This document shows positions 1 through 8,100 of a DNA stretch of 12,072 nt, one piece after another. Position 1 is the first letter of the stretch, and every line of letters begins with the position of its first letter. This stretch comes from DAOTXL01 sp034434895 (GTDB lineage Bacteria; Chloroflexota; Anaerolineae; JAAYZQ01): NCBI GenBank assembly GCA_034434895.1, contig DAOTYI010000001.1, positions 1 through 12,072 of the forward strand, written 5' to 3'. A model generated the notes under the pieces. The model saw only the letters and a list, made by a program, of their open reading frames with translations, ran no database searches and had not been told where the DNA came from. The position numbers and the translations under genes were made by a program.

Positions 1-50
1 GGGTGAGGTCCGCCTTGACCGCCATTTACGTTAATTTCACATTGTCGAGC

Positions 51-1157
51 TCAATATGAACCATCCCTGTTCGGGGAGTGTTCAATCAGGGGCAGTTCCA
101 GGACAAACGTTGCCCCGCCCTCGCTGTTGTTTTCAGCCCATATCCGCCCCCCATGCTCCCGGGCAATCCGATCACAAATGGATAACCCCAGGCCAATCCC
201 CCCCCCGGCCCTCCTGGTCGTGAAAAAGGGTTCGAAGAGGTGAGGCATCACGTCGGGGCCGATGCCGGTCCCGTTGTCGGCAAAGCGGATCTGAATCTGG
301 GGCCTGTGGCCGTTGCAATTGCGGACAAGGGTGGTCGTAATCATCACCCGGCCTGCCTTCGGCGTTGCTCCCCCTGTCCCATTGCGAGATTCGGCGATCG
401 CCTGACAGGCATTGTGGATGATGTTCACAAAGATCTGCTGGAGCCGATCGGGGTCGGCCTGCGTCCTCGGCAGGTCGGCTGCCAGATTGGCGACCATCTG
501 AACCGAGTCCTTCAAGGCCGGGCTTTGGACCTCCAACGTATGGCGGATGAGGGCGTTAACGTCGGTGTCCTTCAATTGGGGAGGGCGCGGGCCACCAAAG
601 GCGAGCAGGTCGTCCACCAGCCGCCGTATCCGTTCAACCTGCTCCCGGATCGTGTCCAGGCCTTTGCCGATGGCGGGTGACTGAGCCGCAGCCTTGCTCA
701 AAAGCCTGGTTTGCAGCAGGATGATGGTCAGGGGGTTGTTCAGCTCGTGGATCACACTCGAAATGTGCTGGCCGATGAGGGCCATCTCTTCAAGCGGGGG
801 GTCATGCCGGCCACCCAGGGGGAAAAACGCCGACAGCAGGCCCTGGGGCCGCTTTCCGCTGAATAAAGGTTTCACCCTGACCAGCACACGGGTTCGGGTG
901 CCGTCCTTGCGCTGCAGGCAGGTCTCAAAAGGGGCAGAACCCTCGTCCATCCCGGCGGTCCGACGCCCCGCCGCGCCCTCCCGCAGTTCAGCAGGGATCA
1001 GTTCGGTCCAGTGCAGACCGATCAGCTCCTCCCGCTCATACCCCACGAGCTGTTCCAGGGCACGGTTGACAAAGACGATCTGACCGGCACGATCCTCAAC
1101 GACAATGCCTTCCATCAACGCCTGGAGGATCTGATAGAAAGGATGGCTCGATTCCAT
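51..1157 (-). CDS. Cytoplasmic PAS-domain sensor histidine kinase
   Basis: A 368-residue kinase without membrane segments, so probably a soluble NtrB-like sensor that autophosphorylates and passes phosphate to a response regulator. Visible domains are a PAS domain (about residues 8-115), a HisKA dimerisation region with the H-box around H137 (IHELNNPLT), and a HATPase domain with the N-box (FVNIIHNACQA, N245/N249), the G1 box (DNGTGIG, 294-300) and a glycine-rich G2 box (about 318-326, GGGIGLGLS). The start at 1157 is chosen because GGAGGT (1164-1169) lies 6 nt upstream; a start at 1196 would have no such site. The gene lies 102 nt downstream of the NHLP-clan gene on the same strand, so it may be co-transcribed. 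No response regulator is visible; one could lie beyond the left edge. The family is certain, the signal and partner are unknown. Confidence 0.93.
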   Translation of the reverse strand: MESSHPFYQILQALMEGIVVEDRAGQIVFVNRALEQLVGYEREELIGLHWTELIPAELREGAAGRRTAGMDEGSAPFETCLQRKDGTRTRVLVRVKPLFSGKRPQGLLSAFFPLGGRHDPPLEEMALIGQHISSVIHELNNPLTIILLQTRLLSKAAAQSPAIGKGLDTIREQVERIRRLVDDLLAFGGPRPPQLKDTDVNALIRHTLEVQSPALKDSVQMVANLAADLPRTQADPDRLQQIFVNIIHNACQAIAESRNGTGGATPKAGRVMITTTLVRNCNGHRPQIQIRFADNGTGIGPDVMPHLFEPFFTTRRAGGGIGLGLSICDRIAREHGGRIWAENNSEGGATFVLELPLIEHSPNRDGSY

Positions 1158-1259
1158 CGCTCTACCTCCATCTGGATCGCTGTCTAGCCGCCGCACCGCG
1201 CCGGATCAAGGGCCGGCCAGACCGGCACAGTCAGGCCGATCGCCACCAGCGGCTGCCCC

Positions 1260-1580
1260 TCAGCCAGACAGGGGCACACCGGCCCGATAGAGATCGAGAT
1301 ACCGGTCTGCCGAAGCCAAAAGTTCGTGGCGATGTCCACGACCATTCCTCCCGTTTCCGTTGCCTCCCAACGAGATCCAACGATAAACCTGAGCGGCAAA
1401 CTCTTCCAACTCCCGCGCCTGGATGCCGATCACCAGTTCCCGCTCTTCAGGGGTCAGGCAAAACTGATGATCGAGATACCCCATCGAGAGGGCCTGAGCC
1501 GGATCGTGCAGCAGGGTCTCGCGGAATTGGGCATTGACGGTCGCAGCGCACAATAACTGATTCAAGGCTTTATGTTCCAT
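1260..1580 (-). CDS. NHLP-clan small protein (Os1348/Franean1_4349-like), possible RiPP precursor
   Basis: A 106-residue protein. Residues 3-70 resemble the nitrile-hydratase-like leader (NHLP) clan seen in Chloroflexi small proteins: an ALNQLL start, an FRETLLHDPAQAL helix, then LTPEERELVIGI and LEEFAAQVYRWI. It is followed by LGG (71-73) and a 33-residue tail rich in Gly, Asn, Arg and His (NGNGRNGRGHRH). In RiPP precursors of this clan a Gly-Gly site marks leader cleavage. The tail has no Cys and only two Ser, so a lanthipeptide or thiazole product looks unlikely. No modification enzyme or peptidase-transporter is in the window. The ATG at 1580 has AGGA 9 nt upstream (1590-1593). Its first 11 nt overlap the end of the DUF5317 gene, suggesting coupled translation. 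It could instead be a non-RiPP regulatory protein. Family call is from recall of sequence style. Confidence 0.75.
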   Translation of the reverse strand: MEHKALNQLLCAATVNAQFRETLLHDPAQALSMGYLDHQFCLTPEERELVIGIQARELEEFAAQVYRWISLGGNGNGRNGRGHRHELLASADRYLDLYRAGVPLSG

Positions 1581-2004
1581 CGGTGCTCTTCCTTTCTTGA
1601 AGGTAGATCGGCTGCGGCATGGCCTGTGGGTTGGCCAGCAACAGGACAATTCCGACGGCGATCAGCAAGTCACCCACGCTAAAAGCTGTCGGCCAGGGGA
1701 AAGGCGGCGGGATAACCAGGATGTCGGACAACAGCCACAGCCGGATGTCTGCCCGGGACAGGATCAAATCTTTGGAATGACCGTAGTGCAACCCCACCGG
1801 CCACTGTTCCAGGGTAGAGCCGGGGTTGATCTGAACCAGCGTGTGGGGGGTGATCGGCATGAAACCACCGTTGACGAGGATGGTGATCAGGTTGCAGATC
1901 ACCCCCAGCCCTGCGATCTGGATGCCGGCCAGCCGTCGGTTCTGCCAGACAAAAGCCAGCAACAGCAGATGCGATAGCAAGAACAAGGCTTGCTGAGCGC
2001 GCAA
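1570..2004 (-). CDS. DUF5317 membrane protein, probably 5'-truncated
   Basis: A hydrophobic protein with several membrane helices and the features of DUF5317: an NGGFMPITP segment after a membrane helix, an SRADIRLWLLSDILVIPPPFPWP stretch (loop and re-entrant-like hydrophobic region) and a last helix (FSVGDLLIAVGIVLLL). Function of the family is unknown. The TTG at 2004 is only the first usable start codon in frame. The frame stays open upstream to a stop at 2182-2184 and encodes a further convincing membrane helix (LHSAWLALLALALQ) preceded by LIHLRGQAFKRLA, where relatives have their LLRGG-type N-terminal part. No ATG or GTG start exists there. The family-like sequence stops almost exactly where a palindromic element begins (2142), so the first 10-15 residues appear lost. 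It may be a pseudogene or use a weak CTG/TTG start. It overlaps the NHLP gene by 11 nt. Confidence 0.75.
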   Translation of the reverse strand: MRAQQALFLLSHLLLLAFVWQNRRLAGIQIAGLGVICNLITILVNGGFMPITPHTLVQINPGSTLEQWPVGLHYGHSKDLILSRADIRLWLLSDILVIPPPFPWPTAFSVGDLLIAVGIVLLLANPQAMPQPIYLQERKSTDGT

Positions 2005-2141
2005 GCTCTGGACCAGGCCGGTTGGCGCCCGCAGGAGAGGACCCTGCAGAGCCAGTGCCAGCAGCGCCAGCCAGGCCGAATGCAGCGGGATGGCAGCCAG
2101 TCTTTTGAAAGCCTGACCCCGAAGGTGGATCAGGCTGGCCG

Positions 2142-2247
2142 CTGAAATCGCCTTTGGGGGCGCCCGGCGCCGGGCATCGGCCTACGCCGACGCGTGCCGG
2201 TCGACGCAGGCCGACCGGCGGCCGCAGGCCCCCCAGGGTGATTTCAG
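2142..2247. repeat. 106-bp palindromic (MITE/REP-like) element
   Basis: Outer arms 2142-2161 and 2228-2247 are inverted repeats matching at 17 of 20 positions (left CTGAAATCGCCTTTGGGGGC). Inside is a perfect 14-bp palindrome, GCCCGGCGCCGGGC, at about 2160-2174, and a second hairpin whose arms TCGGCCTACGCCGAC and GTCGACGCAGGCCGA pair at 13 of 15 positions. No transposase is present. Two near-direct repeats (CCGCCTGGATAG / CCGCCTGGCTAA) follow at 2252-2278. The ACTGAAATCAC end resembles dispersed hairpin repeats I recall from Chloroflexota genomes; that identity is an inference. It could also act as a transcription terminator or attenuator between the lipoprotein and DUF5317 genes. Confidence 0.7.
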
Positions 2248-2305
2248 TCACCGCCTGGATAGTTACCGCCTGGCTAACCTGTTCTGCGACGCAAGGCCGC
2301 GGTTT

Positions 2306-3697
2306 TCAATCATCGCCAAAGTACGCAACAATTGTATACTTCTTACCAATCAGGTCAGATGGAAGGGGGTATTCTCTGAGGAGGTCACCGTTTGGGGAAA
2401 GAAGAAAAACCTGGCTGTCAGCTCCTACGATAAAGTATTTTCCAAAAGGAAGAACCAACGACAGCCCACGGGTTCCTTCATCTTTCTTTAACAGTTCGTC
2501 AATGTCTACGACAGGGGACAGATCCTTCATGTTCACCAAGAGTGCACCTCCCCCCGCTTCTGGAAAGTGGCTGACCATCAAATAGTCTCGATATTGCCGG
2601 TATCCGTCAAACGGGGGACAGCATTCATCGTATACCGCGGGGAGATCCTGTTCCTCTTCTGTATCAAACACTCCCAGTGCGGTGTAGAAGGCATGATCCC
2701 CCGTCTCTTTGACGAATGCATAGGTATAGTAGAGCCTCCGTAAGTCGGGGCTGGCACCAATAAAGAACGTGAAGCCATATCTCACTCCGGGGACGATGGA
2801 AGCATCTTGGGTGACCCCCTCAGTCTGAGGCGCTGGAAGAAGCTTCTCCGTGACCTGGCCGGAATCCAGGTCAATGCTCACCACCTGGGCAAATGGCTTT
2901 CCATCCGCAGGAGACAAATAGGGCTTCCCATTCTCTTGCACAACCGTCTTGCCGAGGGCAATTACTTCCCCCTCTTGACCCTCGACCAGTATATAGCTAC
3001 CGATATCTCGGAAACGAATCGTTCTGACAGAAGAATCCTCAATGATACCGATAGAACCGTTGGTGGCGACTATCACCTTGCCGTGGAGGGAGTACAAGGA
3101 ATAGTCGACATACCTTCGTAGAGCGATCTCCTTCAGGGCACCATCGGGGGCAACGAGGTACAACACCGGGTTATAACCGGTGCCGAGATCCCCGGTAAGT
3201 ATGTATAGATTCCCGCGATCGTCCCTCAGAGCTCCGGCCATGCGAATACGGTGTGAGCTTCTAATACTCCCTATCGCCGCTTGACCGGGACAGTTCAAAC
3301 ACGTCAGGTGAAGAGTCGTCCCACTATCCTCATCCTCCCCGCTGATCACGACGATAGGGGGTTCTCCCGCCGGAGCCGCCAGAGTCGCTATTAAAGGCGG
3401 GGCAGGAACCGGGGAAGAAGTGGCAGAAGGGGACGGAGTCGCTGTCACCGAGGGCGTCGCGCCGGCCAAAGTCGGCGTGGGAGTTGGGGAAGGGGTGACA
3501 GAGGCAGGCGGCGGCGCAACCGGTGTGGCAAGACCGGTCGTCATCTCGACGGCAGCCTTTGTTGGAAGTGCGGCTGTAGCCGTGAAGGATGGTTCAGGCC
3601 TTGGTCCCGACTCCTCTGTCGGGCGACAAGAAATCGGCAAAAAGGAAAGGAGAGCCACACAAGTTGCCACGACAACGGCTATCTTTCTAACAGTCAT
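2306..3697 (-). CDS. Putative secreted lipoprotein with Thr/Pro linker and beta-rich (propeller-like) domain
   Basis: A 463-residue exported protein I do not recognise. The N-terminus is a signal peptide (VRKIAVVVATCVALLSFL) ending in PISC, a near-lipobox with C24 as the candidate lipidated residue; Pro at -3 is not canonical. Residues about 25-110 form a low-complexity Thr/Pro/Ala/Ser linker (PSPTPTPTLAG), as in many Chloroflexi surface proteins. The rest is soluble, with repeating strand-turn patterns (GNLYILTGDL, GKVIVATNGSIGII, GGALLVNMKDL, DSQVFLLSPNGDLLREYPLP) suggesting a beta-propeller. CLNC and DECC cysteine pairs are visible. The start follows the amidase stop by 1 nt, with GGAG in CCGGAGCGG before it, so the two proteins are very likely translated together. 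Composition appears lower in GC than the downstream genes. A specific function cannot be given. Confidence 0.85.
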   Translation of the reverse strand: MTVRKIAVVVATCVALLSFLPISCRPTEESGPRPEPSFTATAALPTKAAVEMTTGLATPVAPPPASVTPSPTPTPTLAGATPSVTATPSPSATSSPVPAPPLIATLAAPAGEPPIVVISGEDEDSGTTLHLTCLNCPGQAAIGSIRSSHRIRMAGALRDDRGNLYILTGDLGTGYNPVLYLVAPDGALKEIALRRYVDYSLYSLHGKVIVATNGSIGIIEDSSVRTIRFRDIGSYILVEGQEGEVIALGKTVVQENGKPYLSPADGKPFAQVVSIDLDSGQVTEKLLPAPQTEGVTQDASIVPGVRYGFTFFIGASPDLRRLYYTYAFVKETGDHAFYTALGVFDTEEEQDLPAVYDECCPPFDGYRQYRDYLMVSHFPEAGGGALLVNMKDLSPVVDIDELLKKDEGTRGLSLVLPFGKYFIVGADSQVFLLSPNGDLLREYPLPSDLIGKKYTIVAYFGDD

Positions 3698-3698
3698 T

Positions 3699-4952
3699 TT
3701 ACCGCTCCGGACACCTTTGAGAACAGATGATCATATAGTAATTGAGCCCATCATACCAGGGCGCATTTTTTCTGTCACTCGTGTGAGCACTATATCTGTG
3801 AGGAGCTACCGCGCTCACCATAACTACGTGCCCTACACCCTCGAAGGCCAGATCGCCAACCTGCAAGTCAGACAAGTTGGGTGTGGACCATCCCCTTAGC
3901 TCGTTCAGCAGAAACGTCTTTAGATTGCCAACGTTGATCCAGGCAGAGGAATATGGGTACCAGGTGGCCGTTGTCGGATGACCCCCTCTTTTCAAAGCTT
4001 GAGACACATAGTTTGCGCAGTCATTGCACCACATCGGCTGGTAGGCAGGATTCCAGTTACTCTGATCTTGGTAAACATCAGGTTTGCACGTCAAGTCTGT
4101 ATTCTTGACCCAGGTGCGGATGTAACCAGCAGCTGCGGTGTGACTGTACGTGTACTGAATGGACGAGGCGGGCGATATGCCTTTTGCGCTGCGCATTTCC
4201 AAGTAGGTAGCCAGCAGACTCTGACCCAGTTCTTCAATCGAAGTGTGGTACATTACATAATCCGGCATTTTCGTCAGGTCTGATTTACGCCGGATGAAAC
4301 TGTTCTGTGTCCAGCCAACATTGTCGTGTCCTTCAACATTGTCGTTCGCTGCATCGGTGAAGGAATCTTGAGCAATCTTGGGACTCTTTCCATCGTTCCT
4401 TACAAGCAGATTGTGCCGGACAATGAAAACGATCTCAAAGCCGTCTTCCCGGATAGACTGCTCTACACCCTCTACCATACTCTGTACGTAACTTTCGATG
4501 GCTTTTCTCACTGCGGGATCGTCCGCCCTTGCAAGCGCCCACCGTCCAGACTTGACCAGGGGATACTTCTCTGGGGATGAGCACTTGTATTTTCCACGCA
4601 GGGTGACCATCTCGACCGCTTGCACGTTGTATAGATCGCCCTGTTCACCACCTTGGGCAATGGACTCGACTGTAAAATGGGACTCTATGCCGAGCAAGTC
4701 TGAATGCAATCCGACGTCGAAAAACTCTGCATAGAAACCTCTCCTTTCCTGCACCAGGTCTCTCATCGCCGGCGAGTAGCAGGCATCGTTGAGCACCTGC
4801 CCCGTAGAGAGGCCTGTGCTGTAATCCTGTAGCACAGCCCCGATCTGTTCTTCAGTCGGGACCCCATCGGTTGGGCCTTGCCCCGTGGCCAGTGTGGCGC
4901 TCCCCAGCAGCGCCAGCAACACGAACACCGATATAAACTTAATTGCACGCAT
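3699..4952 (-). CDS. Secreted amidase_6-domain (putative cysteine amidase) protein
   Basis: A 417-residue exported protein. Residues 1-24 are a typical signal peptide (RAIKFISVFVLLALLGSATLATG). The middle (about 30-255) is an uncharacterised alpha/beta region. The C-terminal part (about 266-410) matches the putative amidase domain amidase_6: Y-x-HTAAAGYIRTW, then the signature CNDCANYVSQALKRGG (309-324) and GHVVMVS (374-380). By analogy with NlpC/P60/CHAP-type papain-fold enzymes, C312 and H375 are the likely catalytic pair, acting on cell-wall peptide or another amide bond outside the cell. The ATG at 4952 is chosen for GGAGGG (4958-4963) 5 nt upstream; an alternative GTG at 4967 would overlap that site. 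It is the first gene of a two-gene unit with the lipoprotein. GC content looks lower than the window average. Confidence 0.88.
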   Translation of the reverse strand: MRAIKFISVFVLLALLGSATLATGQGPTDGVPTEEQIGAVLQDYSTGLSTGQVLNDACYSPAMRDLVQERRGFYAEFFDVGLHSDLLGIESHFTVESIAQGGEQGDLYNVQAVEMVTLRGKYKCSSPEKYPLVKSGRWALARADDPAVRKAIESYVQSMVEGVEQSIREDGFEIVFIVRHNLLVRNDGKSPKIAQDSFTDAANDNVEGHDNVGWTQNSFIRRKSDLTKMPDYVMYHTSIEELGQSLLATYLEMRSAKGISPASSIQYTYSHTAAAGYIRTWVKNTDLTCKPDVYQDQSNWNPAYQPMWCNDCANYVSQALKRGGHPTTATWYPYSSAWINVGNLKTFLLNELRGWSTPNLSDLQVGDLAFEGVGHVVMVSAVAPHRYSAHTSDRKNAPWYDGLNYYMIICSQRCPER

Positions 4953-5005
4953 TTCAGCCCTCCACACTATTTTGGATACTCACCGGTCTCCCTGGTGGCA
5001 TCCTC

Positions 5006-5014
5006 AGTATACCA
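5006..5014 (-). promoter_or_regulatory. Extended -10 promoter of the amidase-lipoprotein unit
   Basis: On the minus strand TGG-TATACT (5006-5014) is a good extended -10 element about 54 nt upstream of the amidase ATG. There is no convincing -35 hexamer at 16-18 nt; that position is instead occupied by tandem repeats, which fits an activator-dependent promoter. Inferred from sequence only. Confidence 0.5.
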
Positions 5015-5023
5015 CAAGCCATT

Positions 5024-5051
5024 CACCAAATGACTCACCAAATGACTCACC
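5024..5051. repeat. 12-bp tandem repeat (2.3 copies) upstream of the amidase promoter
   Basis: The minus strand reads GGTGAGTCATTT twice in tandem and then GGTGA again, so GGTGA occurs three times at exact 12-bp spacing. The last copy ends 11 nt before the TATACT box (counted in the direction of transcription). The phasing, about one helical turn, and the position over the -35 region suggest an activator operator. The binding protein is unknown. Confidence 0.7.
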
Positions 5052-5118
5052 ACAGCTTCCGCCCCGAGGCGCAGCCCCAGGCAAAGGGCGATATGGGATT
5101 GAGTGAGTGGCTCTGGAA

Positions 5119-5138
5119 CCCGCCCTTGCCCCGGCGGG
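5119..5138 (-). terminator. GC-rich hairpin just after the regulator stop
   Basis: The minus strand has CCCGCC and GGCGGG separated by 8 nt, starting about 10 nt past the stop codon at 5149-5151. The stem is short and there is no T-run after it, so it would be a weak intrinsic terminator at best. Confidence 0.25.
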
Positions 5139-5148
5139 AGGGGAGGGG

Positions 5149-8100
5149 TCAGCCGATGACCTGGAGATAAAGGGCTTCTGTCTCCGGCGAGGGGCTCAGT
5201 CCCAGATCCTCGCGCAGGAGGCGCGCGCAGGTCTGATATTGCCGGATGGCCGCAGCACGGTCGCCCTGGCGATAGTAGCAGCGCATCAGTTCCCGATGGA
5301 TGGCTTCCCGGTACGGATCCTGGACCAACAGGCGTTGATACAGGTCAACAGCCCGTTGCAGATCCCGCCGATCGGCATAGAGCCGGCCCAACCTTTCCAG
5401 GGCCGACAGATAGCGTTCCCGCAGCCGTTCCCGTTCCACAACACACCAGTCCCCATAGACCCCCTCCAGATAATCACCCCGATACAGGGCGATGGCCTCC
5501 TCCAGCCGGGCAATTTCTTCCGACCCGACCGTGGCCAGCAGCCGGTCAAACGCCTCCACATCGAACCAGCAATTGCTCTGCCAGTTAAAGCGGTACACCC
5601 CCCCTTCAAAGAGGATGCTGTCCCGAAACAGGGTCCGCCGCAGGCGGTAGAGGGTGGAACGAAAGATGCCATCCAGGCGGAGAGGGAGATGGTTGGGCCA
5701 GAACAGGTTGCCGATCTCCTCTTTCCGCAGGCCCGCCCGATGTTGAAGCAGGCAAAAAAAGAGATCGCGGCTCTGGAGGGTGGGCCACTGGACGACCTGG
5801 CCATTCATCTCCACCTGGGGCTGGCCCAGAGCGTAAATCTTGAGGGCGGGGCCGGGCCGGGTTACCACCACCGGCTCAGGCTGTCTGGCCGCTCGCGCCT
5901 GATGAGCCGCGATCCGCTCCAGCAGAGCTTCCACCAGGGCGCTATCCGCTCCCTCCCGGGCAGCATAGCGTAGCAGGGGCAGGCAGTTCTGCCCCTCTAC
6001 AACCAGGAACTGGTCCGCCCCCAGCTCCTGGGCCACGATCAGGGCCTGGTGCAGGTCGGCCAGGGCCCTGGACCGGTCATCGGCCAGGAATTCCATCTGA
6101 GCGCGGTGCAGATAGGCCCTGCCCAACTCCCGTCGGAAACCGCCGGAGCGGAGGATGTCAATGGCCCGATCCAGATGCTGCCGCGCAGCCTCCAGGTCTT
6201 TTTCTGCGGCGGCCAGGATGCCCAGCGAAATGTGGCACAATCCGATCTCATAGACAGAATCGTAGGCCGTCGCGCATTCCATCGCCCTGTGCAACTGCCT
6301 GGCTGCCTCGGCCAGATGGCCCTGCAGGCGGGCGACATTGCCCAAGGCGTCCAGCGTGTAGGTCACGACAAAACGATAGCCGGCCTGGGTGGCGGCCTGA
6401 AGCCCCTGGTCGTAGGCCTGCCGGGCCTGCTCGTAGGCCCCCAGGTCACGGTGCAGATCGCCCAGGCTGGCCCAGATGAGGGCTTCGGCACGCAGGCTCC
6501 CCGCCTGCCGGGCTTTGGACAGCGCCTCGTTCAGCAATTGCAACGCCCGATCATACTCGCCGCGCAGGGAGTAGATGACCGCCAGCCCGTTGAGGGTGTT
6601 GGCCCACGGCCCCGGGTTGCCCAGTCTCTGCCAGCAGCGCAGGGCTGCCTGGTAGTGCTCTATCGCCCCTTCGAAATCTCCCCCCAGCTCACAGCTCAGG
6701 CCCAGATCGTGGTGAACGCTGCCGACATCGTACAGGGCCCCCAGCTCTTCGTAGAGGTGGAGGGCCTGCTGCAAGGTGTCACGCCCCTCTGCCAGTTGGC
6801 CCAACCTGAGCTGGCACAGGCCGATATTTTTGCAGGCCAGGGCCACGGTGTGCTTTTCCTGCGCCGTAGCCTGGCTGACCAGCGCCAGGGCCTGCCGGCA
6901 GTAGGAGATGGCCGCCGGATATTGCCCCTGGAAGCGCAGCAGGGAACCCTGCATGACCAGGGCGTGGGCGACTTTGGATCGGTCATCCGCAGCGGTAAAA
7001 GCCTGCTCCGCCTGTTGGTACAGGGCCAGGGCAGCGGCGTGCTCCCCACGTTCCATGTGGATCTGGCCCCGGTGCATCAGGAAGCGGGGATGGGCATTTC
7101 GGATCGCCTCCGGCAGGGCATCAATCCAGCCCGCCAGGGTGTCCCAGCGCCCGGTCTCGTACAGGCTGTTGGCAGTCCGTTCCACAATGTCGGCAACCGG
7201 CCCATATTCGCGCAGGGCCAGGTAGCGGCTGACGGCCCGCTCCCATTCGCCCCGGGCGGCGTAAACCTGGGCCGCCCGGTGCATCAGCCGGCGGAAGCGG
7301 GCCCTGTCCCGGCGGCGCAAGGTGTTCTGCAGAAAGTCACGGAACAGATCGTGATAGCGCACCCGGCCGTCATCCCCCTCGAATTCGATAATGAACAGGT
7401 TCCGGATCCGAAGCTGATCGATCAGGTCGGCCGGATTGTCCACTTCCAGCACCTGGGAGCACAGCTCTGGACTCAGTTCATCGAGAATGGAAGAATCCAG
7501 CAGAAATTCGCGCAGGGCAGGGGGTTGTTGATCCAGCACCTGCCTGGACAGATAGTCGTACAGGCCCACATTGATCCGTCCCTGAACGGCAGATTCCTGC
7601 CCCTTTTTCTCCCAAAGGGGGGTAACGGTGAGCAACAGGCCGGTGATCCACCCCCCACTGCGCTCTGCCAGGGACTCGGCCTGCTCGGCGCTCAACCTCA
7701 GACCATAGTTCTGCAGGGCCAGGGCCTGGATCTCCGGCGGGGTGAAGCGCAGCTCATCTATGCTCAGGCCGGCCGCCTGCCGGCGCGCCACCAGCAAAGA
7801 CAGGTTGGGCAGGGCCGGCAGCGTCCGCGAAGCCAGGATCAGGTGCAAGTTTTCGTCGGCATAGGTCACCAGGAGATCCAGAAACTCGTTGATCGCTTCT
7901 TGATCCTCGACCAGGTGGTGATCGTCGAGCACCAGGACAAAGTATTCGGGGATGGTATCATACATCTCCTGGACGATGGTGGCCACAACCGGGTAGAGGT
8001 TGCGGCGCAGATCGGCGCCGCTGAGCAAGAGGGCACGGGATCGCTGCCCAAACGCGGGAAAACGTTGGGCGATGGCGGCGATGAAATGTTCCAGGAACAG

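Noticed and set aside
1..50. Possible start of a further minus-strand gene (ATG at 23-25, coding MAVKADLT up to the edge)
   Set aside because: No ribosome-binding site is seen and only eight codons are available; a response regulator downstream of the kinase would be expected but cannot be supported.
1184..1399. 71-codon minus-strand frame between the NHLP and kinase genes
   Set aside because: Overlaps the NHLP gene in another frame and has no convincing ribosome-binding site or family resemblance.
1679..2251. 190-codon minus-strand frame starting in the palindromic element
   Set aside because: Reads the DUF5317 gene in another frame; the product is Gly/Ala/Pro-rich without membrane helices, while the other frame gives a consistent membrane protein.
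5024..5051. Tandem repeat considered as a CRISPR or plasmid iteron
   Set aside because: Only 2.3 copies, no spacers and no Cas or replication gene; a promoter operator is the simpler reading.
5107..5973. 288-codon plus-strand frame opposite the BTAD end
   Set aside because: Antisense to the conserved winged helix and BTAD; no recognisable domain.
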